Part shown: positions 52,409-61,266 of the stretch, in pieces
Layout: the number at the start of each line of letters is the position of its first letter
How positions within the stretch are numbered: position 1 is the stretch's first letter
Source: Dermatophilus congolensis
GTDB taxonomy: Bacteria > Actinomycetota > Actinomycetes > Actinomycetales > Dermatophilaceae
Assembly: GCA_030538115.1 (NCBI GenBank)
Contig: JAUNUP010000001.1
Location: 192,591 to 256,590 of the forward strand
Length of the DNA stretch: 64,000 nucleotides
Direction: 5' to 3'
Program-made: the position numbers and the translations under genes
The notes under the pieces: model-generated
Databases searched by the model: none
What the model saw: only the letters and a program-made list of their open reading frames with translations
What the model was told of the DNA's origin: nothing

Positions 52409-54700
52409 GTGGGCAGACTCTCATCGATCAAGGCATTCCTCAGCCTGTCCACGAGGGAACTGCGCGTTCACGCCCTGTTCAGCGGCATCGGTTTCGTCGC
52501 CTGCGTGATCGCGTACTACATGTACGTCACCGACTGGAACGGGGTCGGCTATCTCGCCCACGGCGTGGTCTCAGGCGTTCTCATCCTGGTGACGGCGTCA
52601 GCGCCGATACTGTTGGGAGCCAGACCCATTCGAGTCTGGATTGTCGGCTCGCTGTCGTCGCAGTGCCTGTTGCTCTCGCTGGCTGCCTACGCCGTCGGAG
52701 GCAGCATCGGCCCCTTCGCCTACACCGACGTCATCTACTTCACCGCCTACGTGCTGCTGTGCGCGTGGCTGATCATGCTGTGGCGCCAGGTGCGAGCCGA
52801 GAGCACGAGGCTCACCATGGTCGACGCCCTCACCGGCCTCGTCGGCGCGCTGCTCGTCGTGTGGTCCGGCGCCGTCGCCCCCGTGCTGGGTGGTGTCGAT
52901 TTCGCCAGAGCCGTCATCGCGGCCGTGTACCCGACGATGGACATGCTGCTACTCGTCGTAGTCGTCAACATGACGCAGCGTGTGCGGGTGGTGACGCCTC
53001 CGCTGGTGCTGCTGGTCGCAACGTTCGGGTACCTGCTCGCCATCGACGCCCTGTATTCGACGTACCGAATACTCACGCCCGCGACCAACCCGGCACCGTT
53101 CGAGGCCGCGTACCTCTTCTTCTTCCTGCTGCTCGCCTCGGCGGCATCGCACCCGACGATCTCGCGCATGGCGCGTCCCAGATTCGGGCCCTCGGATCCG
53201 TTGTTCCACCGCCCAGGTCCGTACATGGTCTTTCTCACCATCACGCCGGTCGTCATTTCGACCGGTAGCCGCCTCAACGGATCGCTCGACCTCATCGTCC
53301 GGGTCGTGTTGGTCACGGCGCTGATGTCGCTCCTGTTCGTCCGCCTCACCCAGACCATGGTCGACCTCACCAAAGCGGAGGGTGACAGCCGCCATCGCGC
53401 GACCCACGATGGTCTCACGGGTCTACCGAACCGCCCGGCGCTGCTGCAGCATCTGGGCAAAATCCTCGCTCGCAACCACGACCAGGGACGCCTGACCGCC
53501 GTGCTCTTTCTCGATTGCGACGACTTCAAGCACGTCAACGACACCTGGGGGCACGAGGCCGGCGACAGGCTGCTCACCGGCGTGGCCCACGGGCTGCCGG
53601 AGTATCTGCGGCCCGGCGATCTGCTCGCACGCCACGGAGGCGACGAGTTCGTCATCGCCGCCACCATCGATCAAGCCGAAGATGCACAGGCCCTGGCGCA
53701 GCGGGTTCTCGACTTCTTCGAAGCCCCCATGAACGTCGCCCCCGGTCGCTCGCACCAAGTGACTTCGTCGGTCGGCATCGCTCTCGCGCGACCCGGCGAA
53801 GAGATCTCGACCCAAGATCTGCTCAGCCGCGCCGATGTCGCGATGTACGAGGCCAAGCGCCATGAACGCGGACGCTGCGTCGTCTTCGACGACGAACTGG
53901 CCGAGACGAGCCGCACCCGCTCGGCCATCGGTGCCCGGCTGGGGTACGCGATCCGCTCCGGCGAATTCGATGTGCTCTTCCAGCCGATCAAGGGCGGCCC
54001 CGACTTCGGCAAGCTCCTGGGATGGGAGGCTCTCGCGCGCTGGAAGGACCCCGAGCTCGGCGAGGTGCCTCCGGAGATGTTCGTGCCGGTGGCCGAACAA
54101 CTCGGTCTCGTCGGCGAGCTCGGCGAATTCGTGTTGCGCCGAGCCTGCCGGGACCTTGTGGTCCTGCGTAAGGGGCTGGGCTGTCCTGACCTGAAGGTCT
54201 CGGTCAACGTTTCGCCGGTGCAACTGCTCAATCCGCAGTTCGCCGACCTGGTGCGCGACGCCTGCACCTCGGCGGGGCTGCCCACCGACGGGCTGATTCT
54301 CGAGGTCACCGAGACGCTGCTCGTCGACAAGGGCCCGATCGTGCCCGAGACGCTCTCCGACCTGCGCAGGCTCGGCGTCGACGTCACGATCGACGATTTC
54401 GGCACCGGCTACGCCTCGCTCTCGACGCTGCTGCGCCTACCAGTCGACTGCGTCAAGCTCGACCGCTCCCTCGTGGCGCGCATCGGCGTCGATGCCAACG
54501 CGCGCCGCCAGCTCGGGGCCGTGGTCGATCTGCTGCGCAGCCTCGGTATCGAACGCATCGTCGGAGAGGGCGTCGAAACGGCCGAGGAGGCCTGCGTGTT
54601 GACGGAGGTCGGCGTGCCGATGGCACAGGGGTGGCTCTACGGTCGCCCGAAGTCGACGACCCGGATCCTCGCCGATCTCAGCACTCCCGCTGTGCCCTGA
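52409..54700 (+). CDS. membrane GGDEF-EAL protein (c-di-GMP turnover)
   Basis: A 763-residue protein. About 300 N-terminal residues hold eight or more hydrophobic segments (for example HALFSGIGFVACVIAYYMYV, GVVSGVLILVTASAPILLG, VVVVNMTQRVRVVTPPLVLL). A GGDEF domain with intact HGGDEF and the RPGD inhibitory site exactly five residues before it follows, then an EAL domain with intact WEALARW, SVNVSP, LEVTET, DDFGTGYASL, KLDRS and GEGVETAEE. Both synthesis and breakdown are possible. The start is GTG at 52409, because the upstream codons overlap the preceding gene. Confidence 0.92.
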   Translation: MGRLSSIKAFLSLSTRELRVHALFSGIGFVACVIAYYMYVTDWNGVGYLAHGVVSGVLILVTASAPILLGARPIRVWIVGSLSSQCLLLSLAAYAVGGSIGPFAYTDVIYFTAYVLLCAWLIMLWRQVRAESTRLTMVDALTGLVGALLVVWSGAVAPVLGGVDFARAVIAAVYPTMDMLLLVVVVNMTQRVRVVTPPLVLLVATFGYLLAIDALYSTYRILTPATNPAPFEAAYLFFFLLLASAASHPTISRMARPRFGPSDPLFHRPGPYMVFLTITPVVISTGSRLNGSLDLIVRVVLVTALMSLLFVRLTQTMVDLTKAEGDSRHRATHDGLTGLPNRPALLQHLGKILARNHDQGRLTAVLFLDCDDFKHVNDTWGHEAGDRLLTGVAHGLPEYLRPGDLLARHGGDEFVIAATIDQAEDAQALAQRVLDFFEAPMNVAPGRSHQVTSSVGIALARPGEEISTQDLLSRADVAMYEAKRHERGRCVVFDDELAETSRTRSAIGARLGYAIRSGEFDVLFQPIKGGPDFGKLLGWEALARWKDPELGEVPPEMFVPVAEQLGLVGELGEFVLRRACRDLVVLRKGLGCPDLKVSVNVSPVQLLNPQFADLVRDACTSAGLPTDGLILEVTETLLVDKGPIVPETLSDLRRLGVDVTIDDFGTGYASLSTLLRLPVDCVKLDRSLVARIGVDANARRQLGAVVDLLRSLGIERIVGEGVETAEEACVLTEVGVPMAQGWLYGRPKSTTRILADLSTPAVP

Positions 54701-54734
54701 CCAGGTCGTTGCTCCCCGCGGCCACGCGCGCCGC

Positions 54735-56147
54735 TCAGTAGACCGACTCCTCAGACATCGGAAACCGACCAGCTGCCACGGCCTTGCGGAAGGCCTTGTA
54801 GTCGGCCTGCACGACATCGGCATACCCCACCGACCACTCGGCCACCGCGGTCGCAAAGCTCGCACCGAGGCCCAGGTACCCGGCGACCGCAGCCGCGTCG
54901 GGGCTCTGCGCGTGAGCCCGGGCCAACAACCGACCGCACAATCCCGCGTACGTGCGCACCTCGGCCGGTTTGGCGGCGTCGAGGTCGACACTGCCCTTCA
55001 TGTCTCTGAACTGACGCCAGTAGTAGTTGCGGCGGTCAGGATCGATCGTCCGGCCGAGGAACGGGTCGGAGGTCGCCTGCAGCACGCGCTGGCTCTCGGT
55101 GACTCGACGACAGTGTCGGTCGTGGCCGCTGGGACCGACGAGGGGGTACGGCACGCCGGGCAGGTTGGTCTGTGGGATGCCGGCCTGGGTTTCGAGCACC
55201 GAGGGCAGCGCCTCCTTCGACTGCAGCACGAGCGGTTCTCCGTTCGGGCCTTGCAGCAACACGATCGAGCACCGGGTGCCGACGCTGCTCACGCCCACGA
55301 CGCGACGAGCCGCATCGTCGACCCTGAACTGCGACAACAGCAGGGCACGATCGGTCAGGAGCGTGTACCGGTAGTCCTCGAAACGGCGCACGGCGCGGGC
55401 CACACCGTCGTCGCCGAACGGGATGAGCAGCGGCGGCGCCTTCGACAGGGTGAGGCGCCCGGATGCACCCTCGCGCATACCGATCTTGTCGAGCACTTGC
55501 TCCGACGTGCGGCGACGCGCCTTGAGCATCGATTTCTGCATGATCGGCAGCCCCGCGTCACCGAGAAACCGGGCGTCGACTGAGGCGAAGTAGCGATCGA
55601 GGGCGGTCCCCTCCACGAGCTTGCGCAGCGAGTCGCGATACGACGTGACCAGCCGGGTCACGTCATCGATCTGCTGCGGAAGGTCGATTCCCTTGCTGCG
55701 CTGAACGAGCACGAGAGACACCGCCAGCCGCTTGACGTCCCACTCCCACGGCCCGACCCCGGCCTCGTCGAAATCGTTGAGGTCGAACACGAGCCGCCGC
55801 TCCGGAGACGCGTAGAGACCAAAATTGCCGAGGTGCGCATCGGCGTCGATGACGATCTCGATGCCCGTGGTCGGGCCCGCCGACAGGTCTTTCGTCATCA
55901 CGTCGACAGTGCCGCGGTAGTAGGCGTAGACCGACTGCATCATGCGCGCCACCCGCACCCCGATGAGCTCGGGGATGCGGGTGAGGTGGGTGGTCTCGAT
56001 GATGCCCAGCGGATCCCTCGCCTGCGGAAGCACGACCTCGGCGTGCTCGTTACGCCGCAGCGTCTGCCGTATCGCCTGCCCCGCCTCCAACGCCGAGTGC
56101 GTGTCTGAGCCGGGAGTCAGGAACCGCTGGACCTCCATGTCCGCCAC
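54735..56147 (-). CDS. DUF2252 family protein
   Basis: A 470-residue cytoplasmic protein of the DUF2252 family, distantly like aminoglycoside phosphotransferases and other kinase-fold proteins. VIDADAHLGNFGLYASPERRLVFDLNDFDEA contains the D-x-H-x-x-N catalytic-loop pattern and a following D-x-x-D. No substrate is known. The start is GTG at 56147 (ATG at 56138 possible), 15 bp after the BCCT transporter stop, so the two are likely cotranscribed. Confidence 0.85.
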   Translation of the reverse strand: MADMEVQRFLTPGSDTHSALEAGQAIRQTLRRNEHAEVVLPQARDPLGIIETTHLTRIPELIGVRVARMMQSVYAYYRGTVDVMTKDLSAGPTTGIEIVIDADAHLGNFGLYASPERRLVFDLNDFDEAGVGPWEWDVKRLAVSLVLVQRSKGIDLPQQIDDVTRLVTSYRDSLRKLVEGTALDRYFASVDARFLGDAGLPIMQKSMLKARRRTSEQVLDKIGMREGASGRLTLSKAPPLLIPFGDDGVARAVRRFEDYRYTLLTDRALLLSQFRVDDAARRVVGVSSVGTRCSIVLLQGPNGEPLVLQSKEALPSVLETQAGIPQTNLPGVPYPLVGPSGHDRHCRRVTESQRVLQATSDPFLGRTIDPDRRNYYWRQFRDMKGSVDLDAAKPAEVRTYAGLCGRLLARAHAQSPDAAAVAGYLGLGASFATAVAEWSVGYADVVQADYKAFRKAVAAGRFPMSEESVY

Positions 56148-56162
56148 CCTACGTGGCGCGCG

Positions 56163-57857
56163 TCAGTTGTCCGGTACGCGTTCGGGGTTTTCCCTCCTCC
56201 GTCCGTCGACGTCGGACGGGGCAGCGTCGGCCGTCACGCCCGCGTCGGCTGTCGGCCGCCTCCGTCGCTTCGGCCTCACGTGCTGCCGAGAGGTGGGCGC
56301 GTGCTGGGGCAGCAACTCGGAGACGACACCCTTGTACAGGGAGACGGCCATGGCGATGAGAAGAATCGTGAACGGCACTCCCGTGATGATCGCGACCTCC
56401 TGCACCGCCTCGAGCCCGCCCGCCAAGAGGAGAACGAACGCGAAGAAGGCGACGATGAGACCCCAGACGAGCTTCATCTTCCATCCGGGATTCTGATCTC
56501 CGTGCGACGACAACATCGCGAGAACGAATGCGGCGGAGTCTGCCGATGTGATGAAGAACGAGGCGATGAGAAGCACCGCGAGCAGTGACGTGATCGTGCT
56601 CATCGGATACGCGTCGAGTGTGATGAACAGCGCCGTGTTGATGTTCTCGGCAACGGCGGCCCCGATGTTCCCGCCGCTGTACAGGTCGACATGAATGGCC
56701 GTGCCGCCCAGTACCGCGAACCAGAGGAAGCTGAGCAGGCTGGGCACGATGAGCACGCCGGCGACGAATTCCCGGATCGTGCGGCCCTTGGAGATACGGG
56801 CGATGAACGTACCGACCCACATCACCCACATCATCCACCAGGCCCAATAGAAGAGGGTCCAGCTGCGCAGCCACGCCTGCCCCTCCGCATCCGAGAATGC
56901 GCCCGCAGTGAAGCTCATCGAGAGGAAGTTCTGCAGGTAGGCACCGAGCGAGGTGACGAACGTGTTGAGGATGAAGACGCCGGGTCCGACGACCACGAGG
57001 AAAAGCATGATGAGCGTGAACAGACTCATGTTGAGATTGCTCAGATACTTGATTCCGCGGCCGAGGCCCGACAGGGCCGAGGCGAGGAACATGCACATCA
57101 CGACCACGATGATGACGACCTGCGTGCCGATGCCCTCACCGATACCCGCGACCTGGTTGAGGCCCGTGTTCATCTGCGTGGCCCCGATACCGAACGACGT
57201 CGCCACACCCAGTGCCGTCACGAAGATCGCGAGGATGTCGATCGCCTTACCGATCGGTCCGTTCACCCGGTCACCGAGAAGCGGATAGAAGGCGGCGCTG
57301 ATGAGGCTGGACGTGCCTTTCCGGAACTGGAAGTAGGCGAGGGCCAGCCCGACGAGGCCGTACAACGCCCACGCGTGCAGCCCCCAGTGGAAATACGTGT
57401 ACTGCATCGCGACCCGGGCGGCGGCGAGGGTTTCGGGGTCGGCCTGACCGAGCGGCGGATTCATGAGGTGCGACATCGGTTCGGCGACACCGAAGAAGAC
57501 GAGCCCGATACCCATTCCCGCGCTGAAAAGCATGGCCAGCCACGAGGCGGTCCCGAATTCGGGGCGGTCGCTGTCTTTACCCAGCCGAATACGACCGAAT
57601 CTACTCATCGCGAGAAAGAGGAGGAAGAAGATGAACATGGTGGTCGCGAGTACGTAGACCCACCCGAAAGAGGCGATGATGATGTCGAGGGCGGAGGTGG
57701 CGAAGGACTTCAACGTGTCGGTGAAGAAGACGCCCCAGAGAATGAAGAGAACCGCGACGGCCACCGAAACGTAGAAAACCGCTCCGGGCTTTCTCGCACT
57801 TGTGGATCTGATCTCCCCGGCAGCGGGGTCGGCGGTTTTCGGTTGCTTATCAACCAT
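56163..57857 (-). CDS. BCCT family betaine/choline/carnitine transporter
   Basis: A 564-residue membrane transporter with 12 expected segments. SAGMGIGLVFFGVAEPMSHL has the GMGIG motif of sodium-coupled betaine carriers. The substrate box is FYWAWWMMWVMWVGTF followed by ARISKGRTIREFV, with the Trp residues that hold the trimethylammonium group. The C-terminal 50 residues are Arg-rich, as in osmosensing BetP. The ATG follows AAGGATGAGTC. The gene faces away from the demethylation genes 1.3 kb away but fits them as their uptake system. Confidence 0.95.
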   Translation of the reverse strand: MVDKQPKTADPAAGEIRSTSARKPGAVFYVSVAVAVLFILWGVFFTDTLKSFATSALDIIIASFGWVYVLATTMFIFFLLFLAMSRFGRIRLGKDSDRPEFGTASWLAMLFSAGMGIGLVFFGVAEPMSHLMNPPLGQADPETLAAARVAMQYTYFHWGLHAWALYGLVGLALAYFQFRKGTSSLISAAFYPLLGDRVNGPIGKAIDILAIFVTALGVATSFGIGATQMNTGLNQVAGIGEGIGTQVVIIVVVMCMFLASALSGLGRGIKYLSNLNMSLFTLIMLFLVVVGPGVFILNTFVTSLGAYLQNFLSMSFTAGAFSDAEGQAWLRSWTLFYWAWWMMWVMWVGTFIARISKGRTIREFVAGVLIVPSLLSFLWFAVLGGTAIHVDLYSGGNIGAAVAENINTALFITLDAYPMSTITSLLAVLLIASFFITSADSAAFVLAMLSSHGDQNPGWKMKLVWGLIVAFFAFVLLLAGGLEAVQEVAIITGVPFTILLIAMAVSLYKGVVSELLPQHAPTSRQHVRPKRRRRPTADAGVTADAAPSDVDGRRRENPERVPDN

Positions 57858-58154
57858 GACTCATCCTTGTCGAAGATGCTGACGTGTCGAAGACCGACAG
57901 TCCCGACGCTGTCGGGCCTCGACATGGTCCATCCGGATGCGGCTAAACCCTAGGCACCCCGGACTCGGTGCACCACTCGGCGCCGTCGAACCTGCACGAA
58001 GCGCTGCATGGGTCGAACTATGAATCTCCCCCTTTCGGGGTGAGTAGCGGGCGGGAAACAACATCGCAGTGTAGCCCCGATGAGTTGTCGTGGGACTAGA
58101 AACGTTAACGTCGGGGATTTCTCCCCACTCTCGACGCAAACCTGAGCGCGCGCG
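57858..58154. other. 297-bp gap before the BCCT gene
   Basis: It holds a small hairpin CCC-CTTTC-GGGG at 58026-58044 and the lysR terminator-like stem at 58113-58126. TACACT on the minus strand at 58068-58073 could be a -10 box for the BCCT gene, without a matching -35. No riboswitch was recognised. Confidence 0.5.
58113..58126 (-). terminator. short terminator stem after lysR
   Basis: GGGGA-TTTC-TCCCC, 29 bases beyond the lysR stop on the minus strand. A 5-bp stem; weak. Confidence 0.4.
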
Positions 58155-59066
58155 TCAGCGGCGTGTGGTGAGTACCTCGCTGCGAGCCATGGAGCGCAGC
58201 GCGGTGGCGACGAGAGGCTGACCGGCGCTGCCCGCACGCACCGCGGACAGGATCGTGCGCACCGGTCGCGGGTTGCCCCGAAGGGGAACACGCACGATGT
58301 CGTAGCCGCTGGGTGTGCGCGCGAGTTGAGGGATGAGGATCACGCCCAGCCCCGCGTGTACGAGAGCCGCGCCCGTGTCCCACTCGACCGCCTCGTGGGC
58401 CACGGCGGGCGTGAATCCCGCAGCCATGCACGCGGCCATGAGCAGCTGCCGGTAGGGCCGACCGGGCCGGTCCATGATCCAGCGCTCCCCCGCCGCCTCG
58501 GCGAGCAGCACCGACTCGCGACCCGCGAACGGATGCCGTGCCGGAACGAGGAGGTCGAGCGGATCCTGCCCGAGGTGTCGTTGCTCGAACCGCGGGTCGT
58601 CCAGCGGGGGCAACTCACCGGTCGAGACGACCACCGCGACATCCGCGTCCCCGGTGAGCAGCAGGTCGAAACACTCCCGCGGGTCGGCTTCGACGATCTT
58701 GACCGCGCTGTCGGGGTGCTTCGCGAGGAGGGCGCCGGCCGCCTCCGGCAACAGCGTCGACGCCGCCGTCGAAAAGCCGCACAAAGTGATAGAGCCGTGC
58801 CCGCTCGCGACACCGGAGCGCGCCCGCGCCAGCGCCGCCTCCCAGAGCGCCGAGGCCTCGTCGGCGTGCTCGAGCAGTATCCGTCCGGCACCAGCGAGCC
58901 GGACGCCGCGCCCGTCACGCTCGAGCAGCGGCGCTCCCACGTCGTCTGCGAGCGAACGCAATTGGGCCGATACGGCCGACGGAGTGTAGTGCGACGCGGC
59001 CGCAGCGGCCCGCACGCTGCCGAAACGGGCGACGAGCCGGAGTGACTGAAGGCGGGGATCGAGCAT
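58155..59066 (-). CDS. LysR family transcriptional regulator
   Basis: A 303-residue regulator. HTH: LQSLRLVARFGSVRAAAAASHYTPSAVSAQLRSLADDVGAPLLERDGRG. The effector domain runs from ITLCGFSTAASTLLPEAA to the end. The ATG at 59066 gives the family start MLDPRLQSLRLV; the open frame continues upstream into the divergent gene but is not LysR-like. It is divergent from the flavoprotein gene with inverted repeats between them and probably controls the demethylase genes. Confidence 0.92.
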   Translation of the reverse strand: MLDPRLQSLRLVARFGSVRAAAAASHYTPSAVSAQLRSLADDVGAPLLERDGRGVRLAGAGRILLEHADEASALWEAALARARSGVASGHGSITLCGFSTAASTLLPEAAGALLAKHPDSAVKIVEADPRECFDLLLTGDADVAVVVSTGELPPLDDPRFEQRHLGQDPLDLLVPARHPFAGRESVLLAEAAGERWIMDRPGRPYRQLLMAACMAAGFTPAVAHEAVEWDTGAALVHAGLGVILIPQLARTPSGYDIVRVPLRGNPRPVRTILSAVRAGSAGQPLVATALRSMARSEVLTTRR

Positions 59067-59073
59067 GCAACAG

Positions 59074-59121
59074 AATCGCACAATAGTGTGAATCTTCGTG
59101 CGATTGTGTGTTACATAACAC
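59074..59121. promoter_or_regulatory. inverted repeats in the lysR/flavoprotein divergent promoter
   Basis: AATCGCAC (59074-59081) and GTGCGATT (59098-59105) form a perfect 8-bp inverted repeat; CACAATAGTGTG sits inside it. Beyond lies GTGTTA-CA-TAACAC (59108-59121), a second perfect inverted repeat. LysR proteins typically bind two such sites between divergent genes. A weak TTGTGT-N17-CATACT promoter could give a nearly leaderless message for the gene at 59139, which has no clear Shine-Dalgarno site. Confidence 0.55.
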
Positions 59122-59138
59122 GGCCACATACTTCGAAC

Positions 59139-61238
59139 ATGACGGGCTCCACCCACGCGCCGGAATCCTCGCTGCCACCAGGGGCGACACCGACGAACGC
59201 CGATCCGCTGCTGGCCCCCTTCCGGCTGCGTCACCTCACCCTGCGCAACCGCGTCGTGAGCACGTCGCACGAGCCCGCCTACGGCGAGGACGGGATGCCC
59301 AAAGACCGCTACCGCCAGTACCACGTCGAGAAGGCGCGCGGCGGGGTCGGGCTCACGATGATGGGCGGTTCCGCGGTCGTGGCCCCCGACAGCCCGCCCT
59401 CCTTCGGCAACCTGCTCATGTACAGCGACGAGATCGTGCCGTGGCTGCGTCGGCTCACCGATGAGGTGCACGCAGAGGGAGCCGCGGTGATGAGCCAGAT
59501 CACCCACCTGGGGCGGCGGTCGAGCAACTTCACGGCCGACTGGCTGCCGCTCGTGTACCCGAGCTCTCAGCGCGAGCCTGCTCACCGCTCGTTCCCCAAG
59601 GTGGCCGAGTCGTGGGACATCGACCGCATCGTGCGTCAGTACGCCGCCGCTGCCAGGCGGTGCCTCGACGGGGGACTCGACGGCATCGAGATCATGTCGT
59701 ACGGACACCTTTTCGACGGCTTCCTCTCCCCCGCCACGAATGACCGTGACGACGAGTACGGCGGAGATGCCGACCGTCGCCGTTCGTTCGGCGTGCGGGT
59801 GTTGCAGGCGATCCGCGACGAGGTGGGCGACGACTTCATCGTCGGTCTGCGGATGAGCATGGACGAGTGCCTCGTCGGAGGCCTGGACGAGGGCACCGCG
59901 GTCGAGGCGCTCAAGCACTTCACTGCGGAAGGGGTCGACTTCCTCTCGGTGATCAGGGGCACGATCGACTCCGACGCGACCTTGAGCAAGGTGATCCCCT
60001 CGATGGGCACGCCGTCGGCTCCGCATCTCGACTTCGCAGGGCGTATCCGCTCGCTCATCGAGATCCCGGTGATGCACGCCTCCCGCATCTCCGATGTCGC
60101 CACCGCGCGGCACGCGCTGCGGGAGGGGCTCGTCGACCTCGTGGGACTGACCCGCCCGCAGATCGCCGACCCGTACCTCGTCGCCAAGGTGACCCGCGGC
60201 GAGACCGACAGGATCAGGCCCTGCGTCGGTGCGAACTACTGCCTCGACGCGATCTACGAATCCGGTGACGCCAAGTGCATCCACAACCCGGCCACGGGCC
60301 GTGAACTGCAGTTGCCTCAGGTGATCGAGCGCAACCCCGACGCGGCGGGCAAGCGGGCCGTCGTGATCGGAGCCGGGATCGCCGGGCTCGAGGCGGCGCG
60401 CGTTCTCGCCGAGCGGGGCCACACGGTGACGGTGCTCGAGGCCGCTGACAAACCCGGCGGCCAGATACTGCTCGCCGCAGCCGCACCCCGGCGTCGCGAC
60501 CTCGTGGGGATAGTCGACTGGCGGATGGCCGAGGCCCGGCACCTCGGAGTCGAGGTCCGTTTGAACACGTACGCCGAGCCCGACGACGTGCTCGCTCTCG
60601 ACCCGGACATCGTCGTGGTCGCTACCGGAGGCGTGCCCAACTCTGCGGTGATCGAGGAGGGCGCGAACCTCGTCGTCGACACGTGGGACGTCATGGACGG
60701 GGCCGCGAGGCCGACCGGTGAAGTGCTCGTGTACGACGACAACGGAGCCGAGGCCGCCCTGGGAGCCGCCGAGCTGCTCGCCGGCCGCGGTGTCAACGTC
60801 GAACTCGTCACTCCCGAGCGCACGGTCGGCATCGGCGTCGGTGGCCTCAACAGCCCCGCCTACCTCACGGCCTTCGCCGAGCACGACGTGCGGATCACCC
60901 TCGCAACTCGCTTGCGTGCTGTGGCGCGCGTCTCCGGCTCGAAACGCCTCCTCGCCACCCTCGGCAGCGACTACACGGCGCGCACGTGGGAACGCGAGGT
61001 CGACGCCGTCGTCGTCGAGCACGGCACCCTCCCGAACGACGAGCTCTACCACGCCCTCGTCCCCGACTCCGTCAACGGTGGAGAGGTCGACCAGGACGCC
61101 CTTCTCGCAGGTCGAACCCAGGCTGTGCGAACGAACCCCGACGGGAGATATCAGCTGTTCCGCGTCGGTGACGCGGTCTGCAGCCGCAACATCCACGCCG
61201 CCGCGTACGACGCGCTGCGTCTGTGCCACACCCTGTGA
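59139..61238 (+). CDS. FMN/FAD-dependent demethylase-type oxidoreductase (DgcA/StcD-like, OYE + Rossmann)
   Basis: A 699-residue flavoprotein. The N-terminal Old Yellow Enzyme barrel (LLAPFRLRHLTLRNRVVSTSHEP to about residue 370) is followed by the cluster region and a C-terminal FAD/NAD domain (AVVIGAGIAGLEAARVLAERG). In RPCVGANYCLDAIY...KCIHN the cluster spacing C-x2-C-x3-C-x11-C is kept but the second Cys is Ala. This layout fits dimethylglycine or N-methylproline demethylases of betaine breakdown rather than dienoyl-CoA reductases, though the sequence alone does not fix the substrate. The ATG at 59139 is used. A Rieske oxygenase follows after 28 bp. Confidence 0.85.
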   Translation: MTGSTHAPESSLPPGATPTNADPLLAPFRLRHLTLRNRVVSTSHEPAYGEDGMPKDRYRQYHVEKARGGVGLTMMGGSAVVAPDSPPSFGNLLMYSDEIVPWLRRLTDEVHAEGAAVMSQITHLGRRSSNFTADWLPLVYPSSQREPAHRSFPKVAESWDIDRIVRQYAAAARRCLDGGLDGIEIMSYGHLFDGFLSPATNDRDDEYGGDADRRRSFGVRVLQAIRDEVGDDFIVGLRMSMDECLVGGLDEGTAVEALKHFTAEGVDFLSVIRGTIDSDATLSKVIPSMGTPSAPHLDFAGRIRSLIEIPVMHASRISDVATARHALREGLVDLVGLTRPQIADPYLVAKVTRGETDRIRPCVGANYCLDAIYESGDAKCIHNPATGRELQLPQVIERNPDAAGKRAVVIGAGIAGLEAARVLAERGHTVTVLEAADKPGGQILLAAAAPRRRDLVGIVDWRMAEARHLGVEVRLNTYAEPDDVLALDPDIVVVATGGVPNSAVIEEGANLVVDTWDVMDGAARPTGEVLVYDDNGAEAALGAAELLAGRGVNVELVTPERTVGIGVGGLNSPAYLTAFAEHDVRITLATRLRAVARVSGSKRLLATLGSDYTARTWEREVDAVVVEHGTLPNDELYHALVPDSVNGGEVDQDALLAGRTQAVRTNPDGRYQLFRVGDAVCSRNIHAAAYDALRLCHTL

Positions 61239-61266
61239 TCCGCCGCATCACCTCGAAAGGAGCGAC

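Noticed and set aside
57858..58112. Riboswitch in the leader of the BCCT gene
   Set aside because: The leader has several small hairpins, but no conserved core of a glycine, SAM, TPP or cobalamin riboswitch was recognised.
59067..61229. Upstream extension of the lysR frame to 1024 codons
   Set aside because: The extension is antisense to the flavoprotein gene and has no recognisable domain; the LysR family start fits the ATG at 59066.
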